Below, one piece after another: positions 17,001 to 26,380 of a stretch of DNA of 64,000 nucleotides. Position numbers and translations under genes: made by a program. Numbering within the stretch: position 1 is the stretch's first letter; the number at the start of each line of letters is the position of its first letter. The notes below the pieces were generated by a model. It was not told the origin of the DNA. It saw nothing but the letters and a program-made list of their open reading frames with translations, and ran no database searches. Origin of the DNA: Flavobacterium sp. A45 (lineage in GTDB: Bacteria; Bacteroidota; Bacteroidia; Flavobacteriales; Flavobacteriaceae); NCBI RefSeq assembly GCF_002001005.1, contig NZ_MUNX01000144.1:1-64000 (forward strand), given 5' to 3'.

Positions 17001-18035
17001 CTACCCTGGCATTTGAGCCACATCTTCCCCAAAAACTTCTTTGCGAATTAAAGGCAATGTCGCCAACAGCTTTTTCATTCCTTCAACCCCCTGCTGTTCG
17101 GTATTATGGGAATGATAATCTTCAATAACAGAAACATCTTGTTCACCTTCCGAAAAATATTGTGCATAATTCAAATCACGGTTATCCGCTGGGATTCGAT
17201 AGAAATCTCCCATATCCTCCGCTTTTACCATTTCCTCACGGGTACACAAGGTTTCATACAATTTTTCACCATGACGAGTACCGATAATCTTGATTTCAGT
17301 ATCCGATTTACACAATTCTTTTAAGGCTTGTGCTAAATCTCCAATAGTTCCCGCAGGAGCTTTATTTACAAATAAATCGCCTGGATTACCATGCTCAAAA
17401 GCGAACAATACTAGTTCTACAGCTTCATCCAGTGACATCAAAAAACGGGTCATATTCGGATCCGTAATCGTAATTGGATTCCCTTCTTTAATTTGTTTTA
17501 AAAACAAAGGTATCACAGAACCTCTCGATGCCATCACATTCCCATAACGAGTTAAACAAACTGTAGTGTCAGATAAATTTCTTGACGCTGCTACAGCCAC
17601 TTTTTCCATCAGTGCTTTAGAAATTCCCATCGCGTTAATTGGATATGCAGCTTTGTCCGTACTTAAACAAATTACTTTTTTTACTTTATTGGCTCCGGCC
17701 GCATCAATCACATTCTGGGTTCCGAAAACATTTGTTTTAGTAGCTTCCAATGGGAAAAACTCACAAGAAGGCACTTGTTTTAGAGCCGCAGCATGGAACA
17801 CGTAATCTACACCGCGCATCGCACGCTCTACACTATTATAATCTCTCACATCACCTATATAGAACTTTAATTTATCATTCTTCAACTGATTACGCATATC
17901 ATCCTGTTTCTTCTCATCGCGAGAAAAAATACGGATTTCTTTAAAGTGGTCGGTATGAAGAAAACGATTTAATACTGCATTACCAAAAGAACCAGTACCA
18001 CCAGTTATAAGGAGGATTTTATCTTGTATTTTCAT
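17001..18035 (-). CDS. fnlA: UDP-GlcNAc 4,6-dehydratase/5-epimerase of the L-FucNAc pathway
   Basis: 344 residues, soluble SDR of the CapE/WbjB/FnlA type. GGTGSFGNAVL (8-18) binds the cofactor; CLSTDKAAYPINAMGISK has the TDK motif and Met in the usual Tyr position as in CapE. It starts L-FucNAc synthesis by converting UDP-GlcNAc to a 4-keto-6-deoxy-L-sugar. The ATG overlaps the stop of the HisF-like gene by one base (TAATG), which indicates translational coupling of the two parts of the cassette. Confidence 0.92.
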   Translation of the reverse strand: MKIQDKILLITGGTGSFGNAVLNRFLHTDHFKEIRIFSRDEKKQDDMRNQLKNDKLKFYIGDVRDYNSVERAMRGVDYVFHAAALKQVPSCEFFPLEATKTNVFGTQNVIDAAGANKVKKVICLSTDKAAYPINAMGISKALMEKVAVAASRNLSDTTVCLTRYGNVMASRGSVIPLFLKQIKEGNPITITDPNMTRFLMSLDEAVELVLFAFEHGNPGDLFVNKAPAGTIGDLAQALKELCKSDTEIKIIGTRHGEKLYETLCTREEMVKAEDMGDFYRIPADNRDLNYAQYFSEGEQDVSVIEDYHSHNTEQQGVEGMKKLLATLPLIRKEVFGEDVAQMPG

Positions 18036-18805
18036 TATTGATTTATTTTAAAGATCTTATTTTTTTCTAACTGTGTCGGATAGTTAATTAATACTGCTTT
18101 ATAAGGTCCTTTAAACACAAATAAACTACCCGCAGCTACTCCAATAACTCCGTGAGCATCTATTACTTTTTCAATATCTTCTAAAGAACCAGCACCCCCT
18201 AACACAGTCATAGGAAGCGAAATTTTTTCACGGACTTTAGCAATTAAATCCAAATCGTATCCTTTCATGACACCGTCTTTATCTATGGAATTAATTACTA
18301 TTTCTCCTGCTCCTAATTTTTGGGCTTCTTCTACAAATTTAAAAGGATTGATTCCTGTCGATTTTTTACCATTATGGGTGTATACTTCGTATCCTCCCAA
18401 TAATTTTTTCTTAACATCGAGAACCACAATAACACTTTGTGCCCCTACTCGATCTGAAATTTCAGTAATTAATTTGGGATTTTGCAAAACTGCCGAACTC
18501 AAGGCAATCTTTTCAATCCCAAGGCTAAAAATACGTTGTGCCTGTTCTACTGTTTTTACACCTCCTCCATAACACAAGGGCATCATCGATTGACTCGCCA
18601 AACGTTCGATAAGACTATAATTAGGTTCTTTTCCTAAGACCGTTGCATCAATATCAAAAACAGCCAATTCATCAACGGCTTTCTCATTAAAAATTTTAAC
18701 CGCATTAATAGGATCTCCCACGTATTTAGCATTCTTAAAATTTACGGTTTTCACCAAACCATTGTCATGAATTAAAAGACTTGGTATAATTCTTGGTCTA
18801 AGCAT
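18035..18805 (-). CDS. HisF-like subunit for sugar amidination (WbuZ/HisF2)
   Basis: 256 residues, a TIM barrel of the HisF type (YGGGVKTVEQA, VIVVLDVKKK, INSIDKDGVMKGYDLDL, VLGGAGSLEDI). The conserved histidine-pathway opening PCLDV is PSLLI here, so the catalytic Asp at position 11 is Leu. This matches a subunit that channels ammonia but does not close an imidazole ring. The gene is in a sugar operon with a HisH-like and a WbpG/LfnA-like gene and not with other his genes. The homologous trio converts acetamido to acetamidino groups in O-antigen sugars. Confidence 0.88.
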   Translation of the reverse strand: MLRPRIIPSLLIHDNGLVKTVNFKNAKYVGDPINAVKIFNEKAVDELAVFDIDATVLGKEPNYSLIERLASQSMMPLCYGGGVKTVEQAQRIFSLGIEKIALSSAVLQNPKLITEISDRVGAQSVIVVLDVKKKLLGGYEVYTHNGKKSTGINPFKFVEEAQKLGAGEIVINSIDKDGVMKGYDLDLIAKVREKISLPMTVLGGAGSLEDIEKVIDAHGVIGVAAGSLFVFKGPYKAVLINYPTQLEKNKIFKINQ

Positions 18806-18807
18806 AC

Positions 18808-19422
18808 TTACAATTTTGCAAAATTATGTAATAACGTTTCGCCATAGTGATGGCTTTTCTCTGGGTGAAATTGAATCCCATACACATTCTCGTGATGGGC
18901 TGCACATGTAAATTCACCTCCATACTCAGAAGTCGCCAAGATATCAGCCGGATTATTGCATTCAAAATAATAAGAATGTAGAAAATAAAACAAAGCCTCT
19001 TTTTCCAATCCCTCAAATAACGGATTGGAGATTACAGGATGTACATCATTCCACCCCATGTGTGGGAGTCTTGTAACTTGTTGTATTTTGGCCTCATCAA
19101 ATTTCTTTATAGAAGCATCTATCCATTTCAAACCCTCCAGCTTTCCTTCATCACTTGAATTTCCCATCATTTGCATGCCTACGCAAATACCAATAACAGG
19201 CACTTTCTTCACCATGACCAATTCGTCTAATTTTTCGCGCATACCCGATTTTATCAATTCTGACATGGCATGATCAAAATGACCTACTCCTGGCAAAATT
19301 ATTTTTTGGGCATCCTCTAAATCAGCCGCAGTTTTGGCAATTTTGGTTGGAACGTTGACTCTTTTATAGACATTCACAAAAGCATTAATATTACCCACAC
19401 CGTAATCAATAATTGTTATCAT
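18808..19422 (-). CDS. HisH-like glutamine amidotransferase for sugar amidination (WbuY/HisH2)
   Basis: 204 residues, class I glutamine amidotransferase. The nucleophile is Cys80 in GICVGMQ and the His-Glu pair is H186/E188 in FHPEKS. It should release ammonia from glutamine and pass it to the HisF-like partner encoded next (2 bp gap). Its start overlaps the end of the amidotransferase gene by 4 bp (ATGA). Coupling of all three genes supports a three-protein complex. Confidence 0.9.
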   Translation of the reverse strand: MITIIDYGVGNINAFVNVYKRVNVPTKIAKTAADLEDAQKIILPGVGHFDHAMSELIKSGMREKLDELVMVKKVPVIGICVGMQMMGNSSDEGKLEGLKWIDASIKKFDEAKIQQVTRLPHMGWNDVHPVISNPLFEGLEKEALFYFLHSYYFECNNPADILATSEYGGEFTCAAHHENVYGIQFHPEKSHHYGETLLHNFAKL

Positions 19423-20555
19423 CTGAATAATCGCTTTTCTAGGCCTAGTTTCTGCATCATCTTTGCACCAAAACCTATTAATTTTATTTTATTTTTATAA
19501 TCGTGAAAGGTTTTATTTTCACCTTCAAATATTTCTTGCAATTCACTCACCGTCAAATCTAATTTATCTGCAACATATTCAAATTCTTTTTCTAAAAAGT
19601 CTTCACTCAATTCAGGTTTTGAAACCCTTTCCAAAGCTTCTTCTCTTGTCATTTGTCCTGTTAGAATCAAACTGGAGAAATGGGCACGTCGTTTTTGGAA
19701 ACCAAATTTTTTCGGCAACCAATAATCTTCATAAAAACGGGTAAATCTGGATTCGTGATGTTTGTGCTGAAAAGGTTCCCAACCAAATTTCTCCATCAAT
19801 AATTTTTCTGCATCCGTTTTTATGTAGGGAACTAAATTTAACGGTTTAAAAATCTGCATCCCTAAAACGTAGCGGTAATACAGTTTATAACTTAAAATAT
19901 CCACCAATGGAAAAGTCTTAAGCGGACGTTTTCCAAACTTGGAGTGTATGTCTTTCACCAGCATCGTGTCAATACCTGGAAAACCACCCCATTCTTCGGG
20001 TTCTCTGCAACATTCTGTAGAGAAGTTTCCTCCGGTCAAAACGTACTTAATTTTATTTTTCTTAGCAAATTTATATAAACCTGAAAAAAAAGCGTAATCC
20101 TGCGGCAAATCCTGATCGGCAATTTGAGATTTAAGGAAAGCTACCTGCAAATCTTTCATTTCTTCCCAATTGATAACGTCCGTGTATAAATCTAATCCAA
20201 GCCCATTACACAATTTCTCAATATTCCCAACGGCTTTGTCAGTATTCCAACCAGCATCTACATGAAACAACAAAGGTCGTAGCCCCATTATTTCTTTTGC
20301 GATGTATGCCACATAGGAACTATCCAGTCCTCCGCTCAGACCAATGATACAATCAAAATCTTTCCCTTTCCCGTCAGCTTTAATTTTCTCAGCTTCCTTC
20401 ATCAGTTCAGCATGACCACGCTCATCGGTATGCCAGTTAGGAAGAATGCTTTCTATATAATTGGTATAATAGTCACTTTCCCCTCTTTCATTAAAAATGA
20501 TAGTTGGATCTGAAGTATCCATTATAGTTTTAGAACAAATCTGATATGGCCTCAT
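19419..20555 (-). CDS. N-acetyl sugar amidotransferase (WbuX/LfnA/WbpG family)
   Basis: 378 residues with an N-type ATP pyrophosphatase PP-loop, SGGLDS at 74-79. Other family blocks are MDTSDPTIIFNERG (12-25), NWHTDERG, LTGGNFSTECCREPEEWGG and PLVDILSYKLYY. Relatives are required for acetamidino groups: LfnA in Pseudomonas aeruginosa O12 and WbuX in Escherichia coli O145 for L-FucNAm, WbpG and PseA for other sugars. Only one of the expected N-terminal cysteines (C7) is present, in CSKTIMD. Being upstream of fnlABC, the most likely target is L-FucNAc. Confidence 0.88.
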   Translation of the reverse strand: MRPYQICSKTIMDTSDPTIIFNERGESDYYTNYIESILPNWHTDERGHAELMKEAEKIKADGKGKDFDCIIGLSGGLDSSYVAYIAKEIMGLRPLLFHVDAGWNTDKAVGNIEKLCNGLGLDLYTDVINWEEMKDLQVAFLKSQIADQDLPQDYAFFSGLYKFAKKNKIKYVLTGGNFSTECCREPEEWGGFPGIDTMLVKDIHSKFGKRPLKTFPLVDILSYKLYYRYVLGMQIFKPLNLVPYIKTDAEKLLMEKFGWEPFQHKHHESRFTRFYEDYWLPKKFGFQKRRAHFSSLILTGQMTREEALERVSKPELSEDFLEKEFEYVADKLDLTVSELQEIFEGENKTFHDYKNKIKLIGFGAKMMQKLGLEKRLFR

Positions 20556-20560
20556 AGTTA

Positions 20561-21457
20561 TTATTTGACGAATGTATTGTCTTTGTTAAATGTTATTATT
20601 TTTAAATATATCCTTTCAAGGATAAAGGGGAAAGCCCAAAAAACCTTCCCGATAAACTCTAACACATCCTTTCCAATTTTAAGCTTAGTGCTCAAAAAGT
20701 TTAGAACATGGCTTTGTAGTATATAAATTTGATAAATTAGAATGACAAATTTAGGTACATCTTTATAAACTCCTTCTTTAATCTTTGAATAAATACTTGT
20801 TTTAGATTGAAATCTAATTAATGAAAACAAATCTGCATTAGTACCTCTTTGCCTAACTTTTATTAAAGGCTCTTTTAACAACCCTAAAGGGTAGTGATAA
20901 GAGATTTTTGACCATAAAGAAGAGTCCTCTGAGAATCTCATATCTTCAAAAAAGAAAAATTCAGAGTGATTAAGAAAACATTCTCTTCTGATGATAATTG
21001 CCGGGGTACTCGCTCTTAAAGAGATGAAGCTTTGTACATAAACATTGCCATGATCTCTGCTATTATCCTTATCAACAAGTTTATCATCCTCAGGAAACCA
21101 ATTAAAATAACCAGTATGTGACCATTTCAAACCAGTTTCTTCCATAAATGCAATTTGTTTTTCTGTCTTAGTTGGAAGCCATGTATCATCTGCATCTAAA
21201 AATGCAATATAATCGCCTGTTGCCAATTTTAAGGCTAGGTTTCTAGCAGCCGCTGGCCCTGCATTTTCCTTAAAATGATAAACTATCTTTTCTTTATACT
21301 TTTCAAGAAATCCTGAAACATCTTCTGGAGAACCATCATTGATTACAATAATTTCGAAATTATCATAAGTTTGACTTAAAATACTATCTACCGCTTCATA
21401 GAGCCAACCAACCCCATTATAGAATGGTATAATTACACTTACTTTTTTTTTAGTCAT
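20561..21457 (-). CDS. GT2 family glycosyltransferase
   Basis: 298 residues with a GT-A fold. VSVIIPFYNG opens the protein, VINDGSPED follows, and the metal-binding DADD is at 88-91, with an acceptor-side SEDSSLW block (ED near 175). A hydrophobic C-terminal part suggests membrane association. It probably adds one sugar of the repeat unit on the cytoplasmic face. Its start overlaps the stop of the beta-helix gene by 8 bp. Donor and linkage cannot be read from sequence. Confidence 0.85.
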   Translation of the reverse strand: MTKKKVSVIIPFYNGVGWLYEAVDSILSQTYDNFEIIVINDGSPEDVSGFLEKYKEKIVYHFKENAGPAAARNLALKLATGDYIAFLDADDTWLPTKTEKQIAFMEETGLKWSHTGYFNWFPEDDKLVDKDNSRDHGNVYVQSFISLRASTPAIIIRRECFLNHSEFFFFEDMRFSEDSSLWSKISYHYPLGLLKEPLIKVRQRGTNADLFSLIRFQSKTSIYSKIKEGVYKDVPKFVILIYQIYILQSHVLNFLSTKLKIGKDVLEFIGKVFWAFPFILERIYLKIITFNKDNTFVK

Positions 21458-22592
21458 AATTTAAGGTACTCACTTTTCCGTTTACAAAATTATCAATAAA
21501 TGATTTAATTTTAATGTTGTTCAACTTACTATTATTTATATAAATATTATCCAGTTTCAAATCTATTTTACTTTTTAAACTTTCATTAGTTAAAATAGAC
21601 AAGGTGTTTCCATTGAATCTACTATCAGTTATAGATATTTCACCCTTTAAAGTCAATAAAGAAGAATTATAGCTCCTATCTATCGCAAATTCAATTCCTC
21701 TTTCCGAATAATTATCGGTATGTCCAACAACTTTAATATAAATAGGTGTTGCTTCTTTACCCTTCAGATAATCGAAAGCCAGCAAAATACCCCCCTTATT
21801 ATTATTATAAGTTGTATTATTAGCTAAAACGATATTGTCTAAGATATCGGTATTAGTGTTAGGCTCTAAATCTATCCCAAACTCAGGGCTGGTTCCATTA
21901 GTATTTGAAATTAAGGAGTTACTAATTAATAAATTCTTACAAGCAATCACCGATATACCATTTCGCCTATTATCATCTATCATAGCCTTTTCAATGGTGA
22001 TACGATTAGATACTATTCCCTTGTCTCTTCCAATATAAATTCCATCTCCCCAAAATGCTTTAATCATTGGCTTGTATATCTTGATATTTTCTGAATGTCT
22101 TATAAAAAACCCCATCCCCCATTCACCGGTTTCCCCTCTATGGGTGTACCTATCTCCTTCAATATTAGCAAAATAAACTTCTAAATTCTTTACTCCCTCT
22201 ATATTAATACAGTGATAAAGTTCTTCGTTGTTTGCCTTAACGATCAATTTACTGCTGCCCTGAAACATAATTTTAGAATTAGATCTAAGGGTTAAGCCCA
22301 GATAGTTAACCAGTATGGGAAAATTAGGCATCAAAACAATAGAATTTTTATCAATACCATTTTGTAAGTATCTAGTATAGTCTACATTACCTTTACGACT
22401 GTAATTTGCGGGCAAATAAGAAGTGAGATCAATTGCACCCTTAAAATGCCTTGACTTTATACTATCAATTTCATACTGATTTTTCCTAAATGTCTTTAGA
22501 TTATATTCACCAATATTTTTATAGGAAAACTTCTTTTGAGCATTACAAGAAATCCCAATCATGCAAACTATGAAAATCATTATCAATCTCAT
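21450..22592 (-). CDS. Right-handed beta-helix lipoprotein
   Basis: 380 residues. The N-terminus MRLIMIFIVCMIGISCNAQKK looks like a lipoprotein signal with Cys16. The rest shows repeating short strands with Asn, Ile and Gly (for example NIKIYKPMIKAFWGDGIYIG, NRITIEKAMIDDNRRNGISV, LISNTNGTSPEFGID), as in pectate-lyase-like parallel beta-helices. Such folds include polysaccharide lyases, epimerases and depolymerases. The gene lies between two glycosyltransferase genes with overlaps on both sides. It may act on the polymer in the periplasm or at the surface, but no catalytic residues can be assigned. Confidence 0.7.
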   Translation of the reverse strand: MRLIMIFIVCMIGISCNAQKKFSYKNIGEYNLKTFRKNQYEIDSIKSRHFKGAIDLTSYLPANYSRKGNVDYTRYLQNGIDKNSIVLMPNFPILVNYLGLTLRSNSKIMFQGSSKLIVKANNEELYHCINIEGVKNLEVYFANIEGDRYTHRGETGEWGMGFFIRHSENIKIYKPMIKAFWGDGIYIGRDKGIVSNRITIEKAMIDDNRRNGISVIACKNLLISNSLISNTNGTSPEFGIDLEPNTNTDILDNIVLANNTTYNNNKGGILLAFDYLKGKEATPIYIKVVGHTDNYSERGIEFAIDRSYNSSLLTLKGEISITDSRFNGNTLSILTNESLKSKIDLKLDNIYINNSKLNNIKIKSFIDNFVNGKVSTLNYD

Positions 22593-23692
22593 CCTCTATC
22601 AAGCTTATGATGCAAATCTTCTGCATGACTAAACCTTCTTTCTTCAAAAACCTTTTCAATAGTAGTTTTAGCGTTTTCTGATAAAGTAGTCATTCTGTTA
22701 GGGTTTTCAATTGCGAACTTTATAGATTCTACAATGGACTGCACAGATTTTGGTTTAATTTCTAAACAATTACAATCGTTTTTCATTAGACCTGCTATAC
22801 CACCCACAAAGGTTGTGATTATTGGTGTTCCAAAAATCATTGCCTCATATAAGGTTCTAGGAAACCCTTCATGATATGTCGGTAGAATATAAATATGGTG
22901 TGTTAAATAACATTTCATAATCTCATCCTTGTCAAAAATGGGGCCAATAAAAGAAACTAGCTCTCCAACACTTAGTTGAGTAACTAATTTTTTTAATTCG
23001 TCAATATATTCGCCACTACCTACAAGGTTAATATGAAAAGTAATTTTTTCTTTTTTCAATATTTGTGCTGCATATATCAATTCAATAATACCCTTGTCAT
23101 TTGCCATTCTCCCTAAGTAAAGAATATCAAACCTACCCTTGTTTATAAGTCTATCCTTCTGTTGGATAATATCCAAGCTACTATAGGTAATCATAGGCCT
23201 AATGGTTTGTGCGTTGCCCTTATTTGAAACCCCATTTACATAATCAGTAAATGTATCGGCTACAGTAAAAATTGCATAGGCATTTTTGTAAAATAACTTT
23301 GAATCAAAATCTTTCAAGTTGTCCATACCTCTTATATATAGCCCATATTTCTTTCTAAAAAGCCAGCAAATCAGCATCAGATACTTGAACGCTGTGGGAT
23401 AGAAAAAATACACAAAATCAGATCTGTAAATGGATGGTATAGCTGAGATATAAAGTGTTAAATAAGACCAGATTTTACTTTTCTTTCTTTTTAATCCTGT
23501 AACCTTTAAGCCATTTGCTTTCAATTTAAAAACATCTGTAGTATTCTTTGTACCAGGAAGAATTTGACCAAAAAACGTAACCTCATTCCCTAGGCTTTGA
23601 AGCTCCTTTGCAAATTCTCCCGTTCTCATTTCGATACAGTAATCATTATTCATCTCTAATAAGGCAGAGTTATCAAACAACAGAATTTTCAT
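22589..23692 (-). CDS. GT4 family glycosyltransferase
   Basis: 367 residues. DILYLGRMANDKGIIELIYAAQIL (about 190-213) and YILPTYHEGFPRTLYEAMIFGTPIITT (about 270-296) are the GT4 donor-site motifs, including the E-x7-E type element. It overlaps the next gene by 4 bp. It would add a sugar from a nucleotide donor to the lipid-linked repeat unit. Specificity is unknown. Confidence 0.87.
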   Translation of the reverse strand: MKILLFDNSALLEMNNDYCIEMRTGEFAKELQSLGNEVTFFGQILPGTKNTTDVFKLKANGLKVTGLKRKKSKIWSYLTLYISAIPSIYRSDFVYFFYPTAFKYLMLICWLFRKKYGLYIRGMDNLKDFDSKLFYKNAYAIFTVADTFTDYVNGVSNKGNAQTIRPMITYSSLDIIQQKDRLINKGRFDILYLGRMANDKGIIELIYAAQILKKEKITFHINLVGSGEYIDELKKLVTQLSVGELVSFIGPIFDKDEIMKCYLTHHIYILPTYHEGFPRTLYEAMIFGTPIITTFVGGIAGLMKNDCNCLEIKPKSVQSIVESIKFAIENPNRMTTLSENAKTTIEKVFEERRFSHAEDLHHKLDRG

Positions 23693-24167
23693 TTAAATTG
23701 TATTTTAATTTTGAGATCTGGTTATTTCTAAATTCTAAAAAAGATCATTACTGGTCTATGTAGAGAGTTTTTCAAAGGATAATGATTAAATTTTAACTGG
23801 CGAAGCATTCACAACTAAACTTTTACGTTTTTTCTAAAAACTCTGGTGTTCCAATGATATATGCTATTAATATTACATGTAACAAGTTATCAAAAATTAT
23901 GCTAACCTAATGTTAATATCTGAATAGGTACATTAAATTATTGTTCCTACTATAAATTAGTCTAAATCAACGCTTGGCTTGCATTTCCAACAATATAACA
24001 CTGAGCCCAATAATTTAATACCTGTTATCCTTCTAGGCGGTCATTATAATCTTTCAAAACGATATGATTAAACAAATGATGAAGCGCAAACCTTAAACCC
24101 AAATATTGATGGGTGGATAGACTATATAAAAAATGCAGTTTTTAAGTCCAACTATCATATATCATAT
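23693..24167. other. Gene-free gap inside the glycosyltransferase block
   Basis: The 475-bp gap holds no intact gene. A plus-strand frame from 23961 to 24203 is open except for one TAA at 24069-24071 and reads like protein (LIPVILLGGHYNLSKRYD, then NPNIDGWIDYIKNA), so a decayed gene is possible but weakly supported. The rest is AT-rich and featureless to me. Confidence 0.4.
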
Positions 24168-25325
24168 TTAAGTATCTTTAACATACCAAATAAACTTAAC
24201 TAAATCTTTAACATAGGTAGTAGCGTTAAACAATGTCTTTGCTGTTTTCACTCCGTTTTCTGCTATTGTTTTAACCAAAACCGGATTGTCTTGCACGAAT
24301 GATATATGCTCGGCAACACCATCTAGATCATTCACTTCTGATAGTAAGATATCAAATCTGTCTTTTACATAGTCTGAAATTTCCCCAGCGTTCGTTGCAA
24401 CCACGGGTACACCAGCTAAAAGATACTCGCCTAATTTAGTCGGAAAACCTCCAGATACAAACTTGCTAGGCGTAGTTAACAAGCAACTGGCTCCCGCTAA
24501 AATTTTAGGCACCTCACTAATAGGCACCTTACCCAAAAAATTGATTAAATCAGTCAGTTGATGATGCTGAACATATTCAGCAATTCTTAAGCATTCTGGA
24601 AAATTTTTACACAACGTTGTGTAATCTCCTATTACAAACAAATGGTAAGGTTGCTCACTGTTAATTTGCAAATATTTATGATAAGCTAACACGCTTTCAT
24701 ATAAACCATCTCTATTATGAACACCAAAGGTTAATGCGATGTACTTGCTTGGATTTAATCTCGGATCAACATCTTTAAATCGATCGGGATCGATAGTCAT
24801 AGGCAACAAAAATACATTATTCGAGAACTTTGAATAAAAGTTTTTTAGCTCATTTGAAATCACTATAAATCCACTGAATAATTTTAAATTCAGGTGAGTG
24901 AACAACTTTTCAAAACTGGTTTGTTTAAAATAGCCGTATGGATACTCAGTCTTATCAATGATGTAAGGTATAGATTTGATCCGTGTAAAAAAGCGAACAA
25001 TAAAGTTTGTCAAAAAATTGTCGTGATAAGACAGCACGCCCTCAATATTTTGTTCGCTTATGAACCGACAGATAAAATACAGTCCTTTAAACCTCAAATA
25101 CATTTTAGCTAAAAAATTGATGCCGGGGCGATAATCCTTGGAAACAAATTCGTAACGAACCCCCTCGTGAATTCCATTGAGATTTACCCCTTTTGGCGAT
25201 GGATAGATAATAAGTACAGTAAGATCAGCTCCTGCATTTACCAATGATTTACAATAACTATGGATTCTCAAGGAAGAAACATCTTCTATTGGGAAGTACT
25301 GTGAAGCAATCATTATAAATCTCAT
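24168..25325 (-). CDS. GT4 family glycosyltransferase
   Basis: 385 residues of GT-B type. The start MRFIMIASQYFPIEDVSSLRIHSYCKSL fits the N-terminal acceptor domain. INFLGKVPISEVPKILAGASCLLTT and GGFPTKLGEYLLAGVPVVATNAGEI are GT4 donor-site features. It starts where the polymerase gene stops (shared base at 25325), so the two are coupled. Sugar specificity is unknown. Confidence 0.87.
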   Translation of the reverse strand: MRFIMIASQYFPIEDVSSLRIHSYCKSLVNAGADLTVLIIYPSPKGVNLNGIHEGVRYEFVSKDYRPGINFLAKMYLRFKGLYFICRFISEQNIEGVLSYHDNFLTNFIVRFFTRIKSIPYIIDKTEYPYGYFKQTSFEKLFTHLNLKLFSGFIVISNELKNFYSKFSNNVFLLPMTIDPDRFKDVDPRLNPSKYIALTFGVHNRDGLYESVLAYHKYLQINSEQPYHLFVIGDYTTLCKNFPECLRIAEYVQHHQLTDLINFLGKVPISEVPKILAGASCLLTTPSKFVSGGFPTKLGEYLLAGVPVVATNAGEISDYVKDRFDILLSEVNDLDGVAEHISFVQDNPVLVKTIAENGVKTAKTLFNATTYVKDLVKFIWYVKDT

Positions 25326-26380
25326 TAGAAATCAAATATGATATTAGAGTTGATTAAAGGATCATAGGTTAACTTTAAAGTACTGGTAGCAAATTGGTAT
25401 AACACGAATAAATTTATGATCAAAAAAATACCTATTAATGCTAGTCTAGGCTTTAGGGTAGGAAAATAGAAAAACAAATAAGAAACATAAAATAAATTTA
25501 CGGTAAATAAAATTTTAAAAAACCTACTAAAATCTGGCATGAAGAAATAGAGTGGAATGTAAATTAAAGTAATGATATTTACCTTTTGCATAACTTCAAT
25601 ATTTCTTTTTACTGTGCTACTAAGCACATCAAGCCTATCTTTATTATAATGTAAAAAGAGGTATGTGATAAATATAATGAAAACATGTGCAATCGCTGGA
25701 CCTATGGGTTTATCTTCAGACGAGTAGTAATCAATTTTTCCTAGGATCAATTCATTATCAATGAAAGAAAGTAATATCGTATAGCTTGATACCAGAAAGA
25801 TGATGCCACCCCCCACGATAAATAATATTTTTCTAGTGTCCAATCGCTTTATATACGTTAACAAAAAAAGCAAATAAATAACAGCAGTAGTATGAAAAAA
25901 TGCTGCCATCACAAAAATGGCTAAGGACTTTAAAAATTTGAAATTGGTTTCGCTAAAATTTACCAATAAAAACATAAAGAATAATGCATCTATCATAAAG
26001 TTCCTGACGAACACATACTCCATCACAAAAATCGGCAAATAAAAGGCGGCCATGAAAGCGGGGTAGGGGCTATTTATAAAATACGTATATATTAAACCCA
26101 GTACAATAAACGAATACACAATTAAAAAGCCCCGAAATGAGAAACCTAATGAACTGAACAGGTAATTGACTACACCATAGCCAAATTCATAACCCGTTTC
26201 ATGTAGACTTCCGGTTTGAATACTTTCAAAAGCCTCCTTATAATTGGCATAATCGCCATTATCAGTATTCCAACCCCAAAGTAACCACATGAATAGAAAC
26301 ATAAGTAAGGCTACCGACTTCGACTTTGGAAACAATAAACATAAAATAAAAGTAGGGATCAAGAACAGAAATATCAACAT
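25325..26380 (-). CDS. wzy: EpsG/Wzy-type polysaccharide polymerase
   Basis: 351 residues with about ten hydrophobic segments and few charged stretches. WNTDNGDYANYKEAFE near residue 37-52 and the pattern of a first extracytoplasmic loop are typical of EpsG-family proteins, which polymerise repeat units at the periplasmic face. The gene overlaps the flippase gene by 7 bp. The EpsG assignment is by pattern; polymerases are poorly conserved. Confidence 0.75.
   Translation of the reverse strand: MLIFLFLIPTFILCLLFPKSKSVALLMFLFMWLLWGWNTDNGDYANYKEAFESIQTGSLHETGYEFGYGVVNYLFSSLGFSFRGFLIVYSFIVLGLIYTYFINSPYPAFMAAFYLPIFVMEYVFVRNFMIDALFFMFLLVNFSETNFKFLKSLAIFVMAAFFHTTAVIYLLFLLTYIKRLDTRKILFIVGGGIIFLVSSYTILLSFIDNELILGKIDYYSSEDKPIGPAIAHVFIIFITYLFLHYNKDRLDVLSSTVKRNIEVMQKVNIITLIYIPLYFFMPDFSRFFKILFTVNLFYVSYLFFYFPTLKPRLALIGIFLIINLFVLYQFATSTLKLTYDPLINSNIIFDF

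Noticed and set aside
18035..19422. Histidine biosynthesis genes hisF and hisH
   Set aside because: No other his genes are near, the HisF-like protein lacks the catalytic Asp, and both are coupled to a sugar amidotransferase gene.
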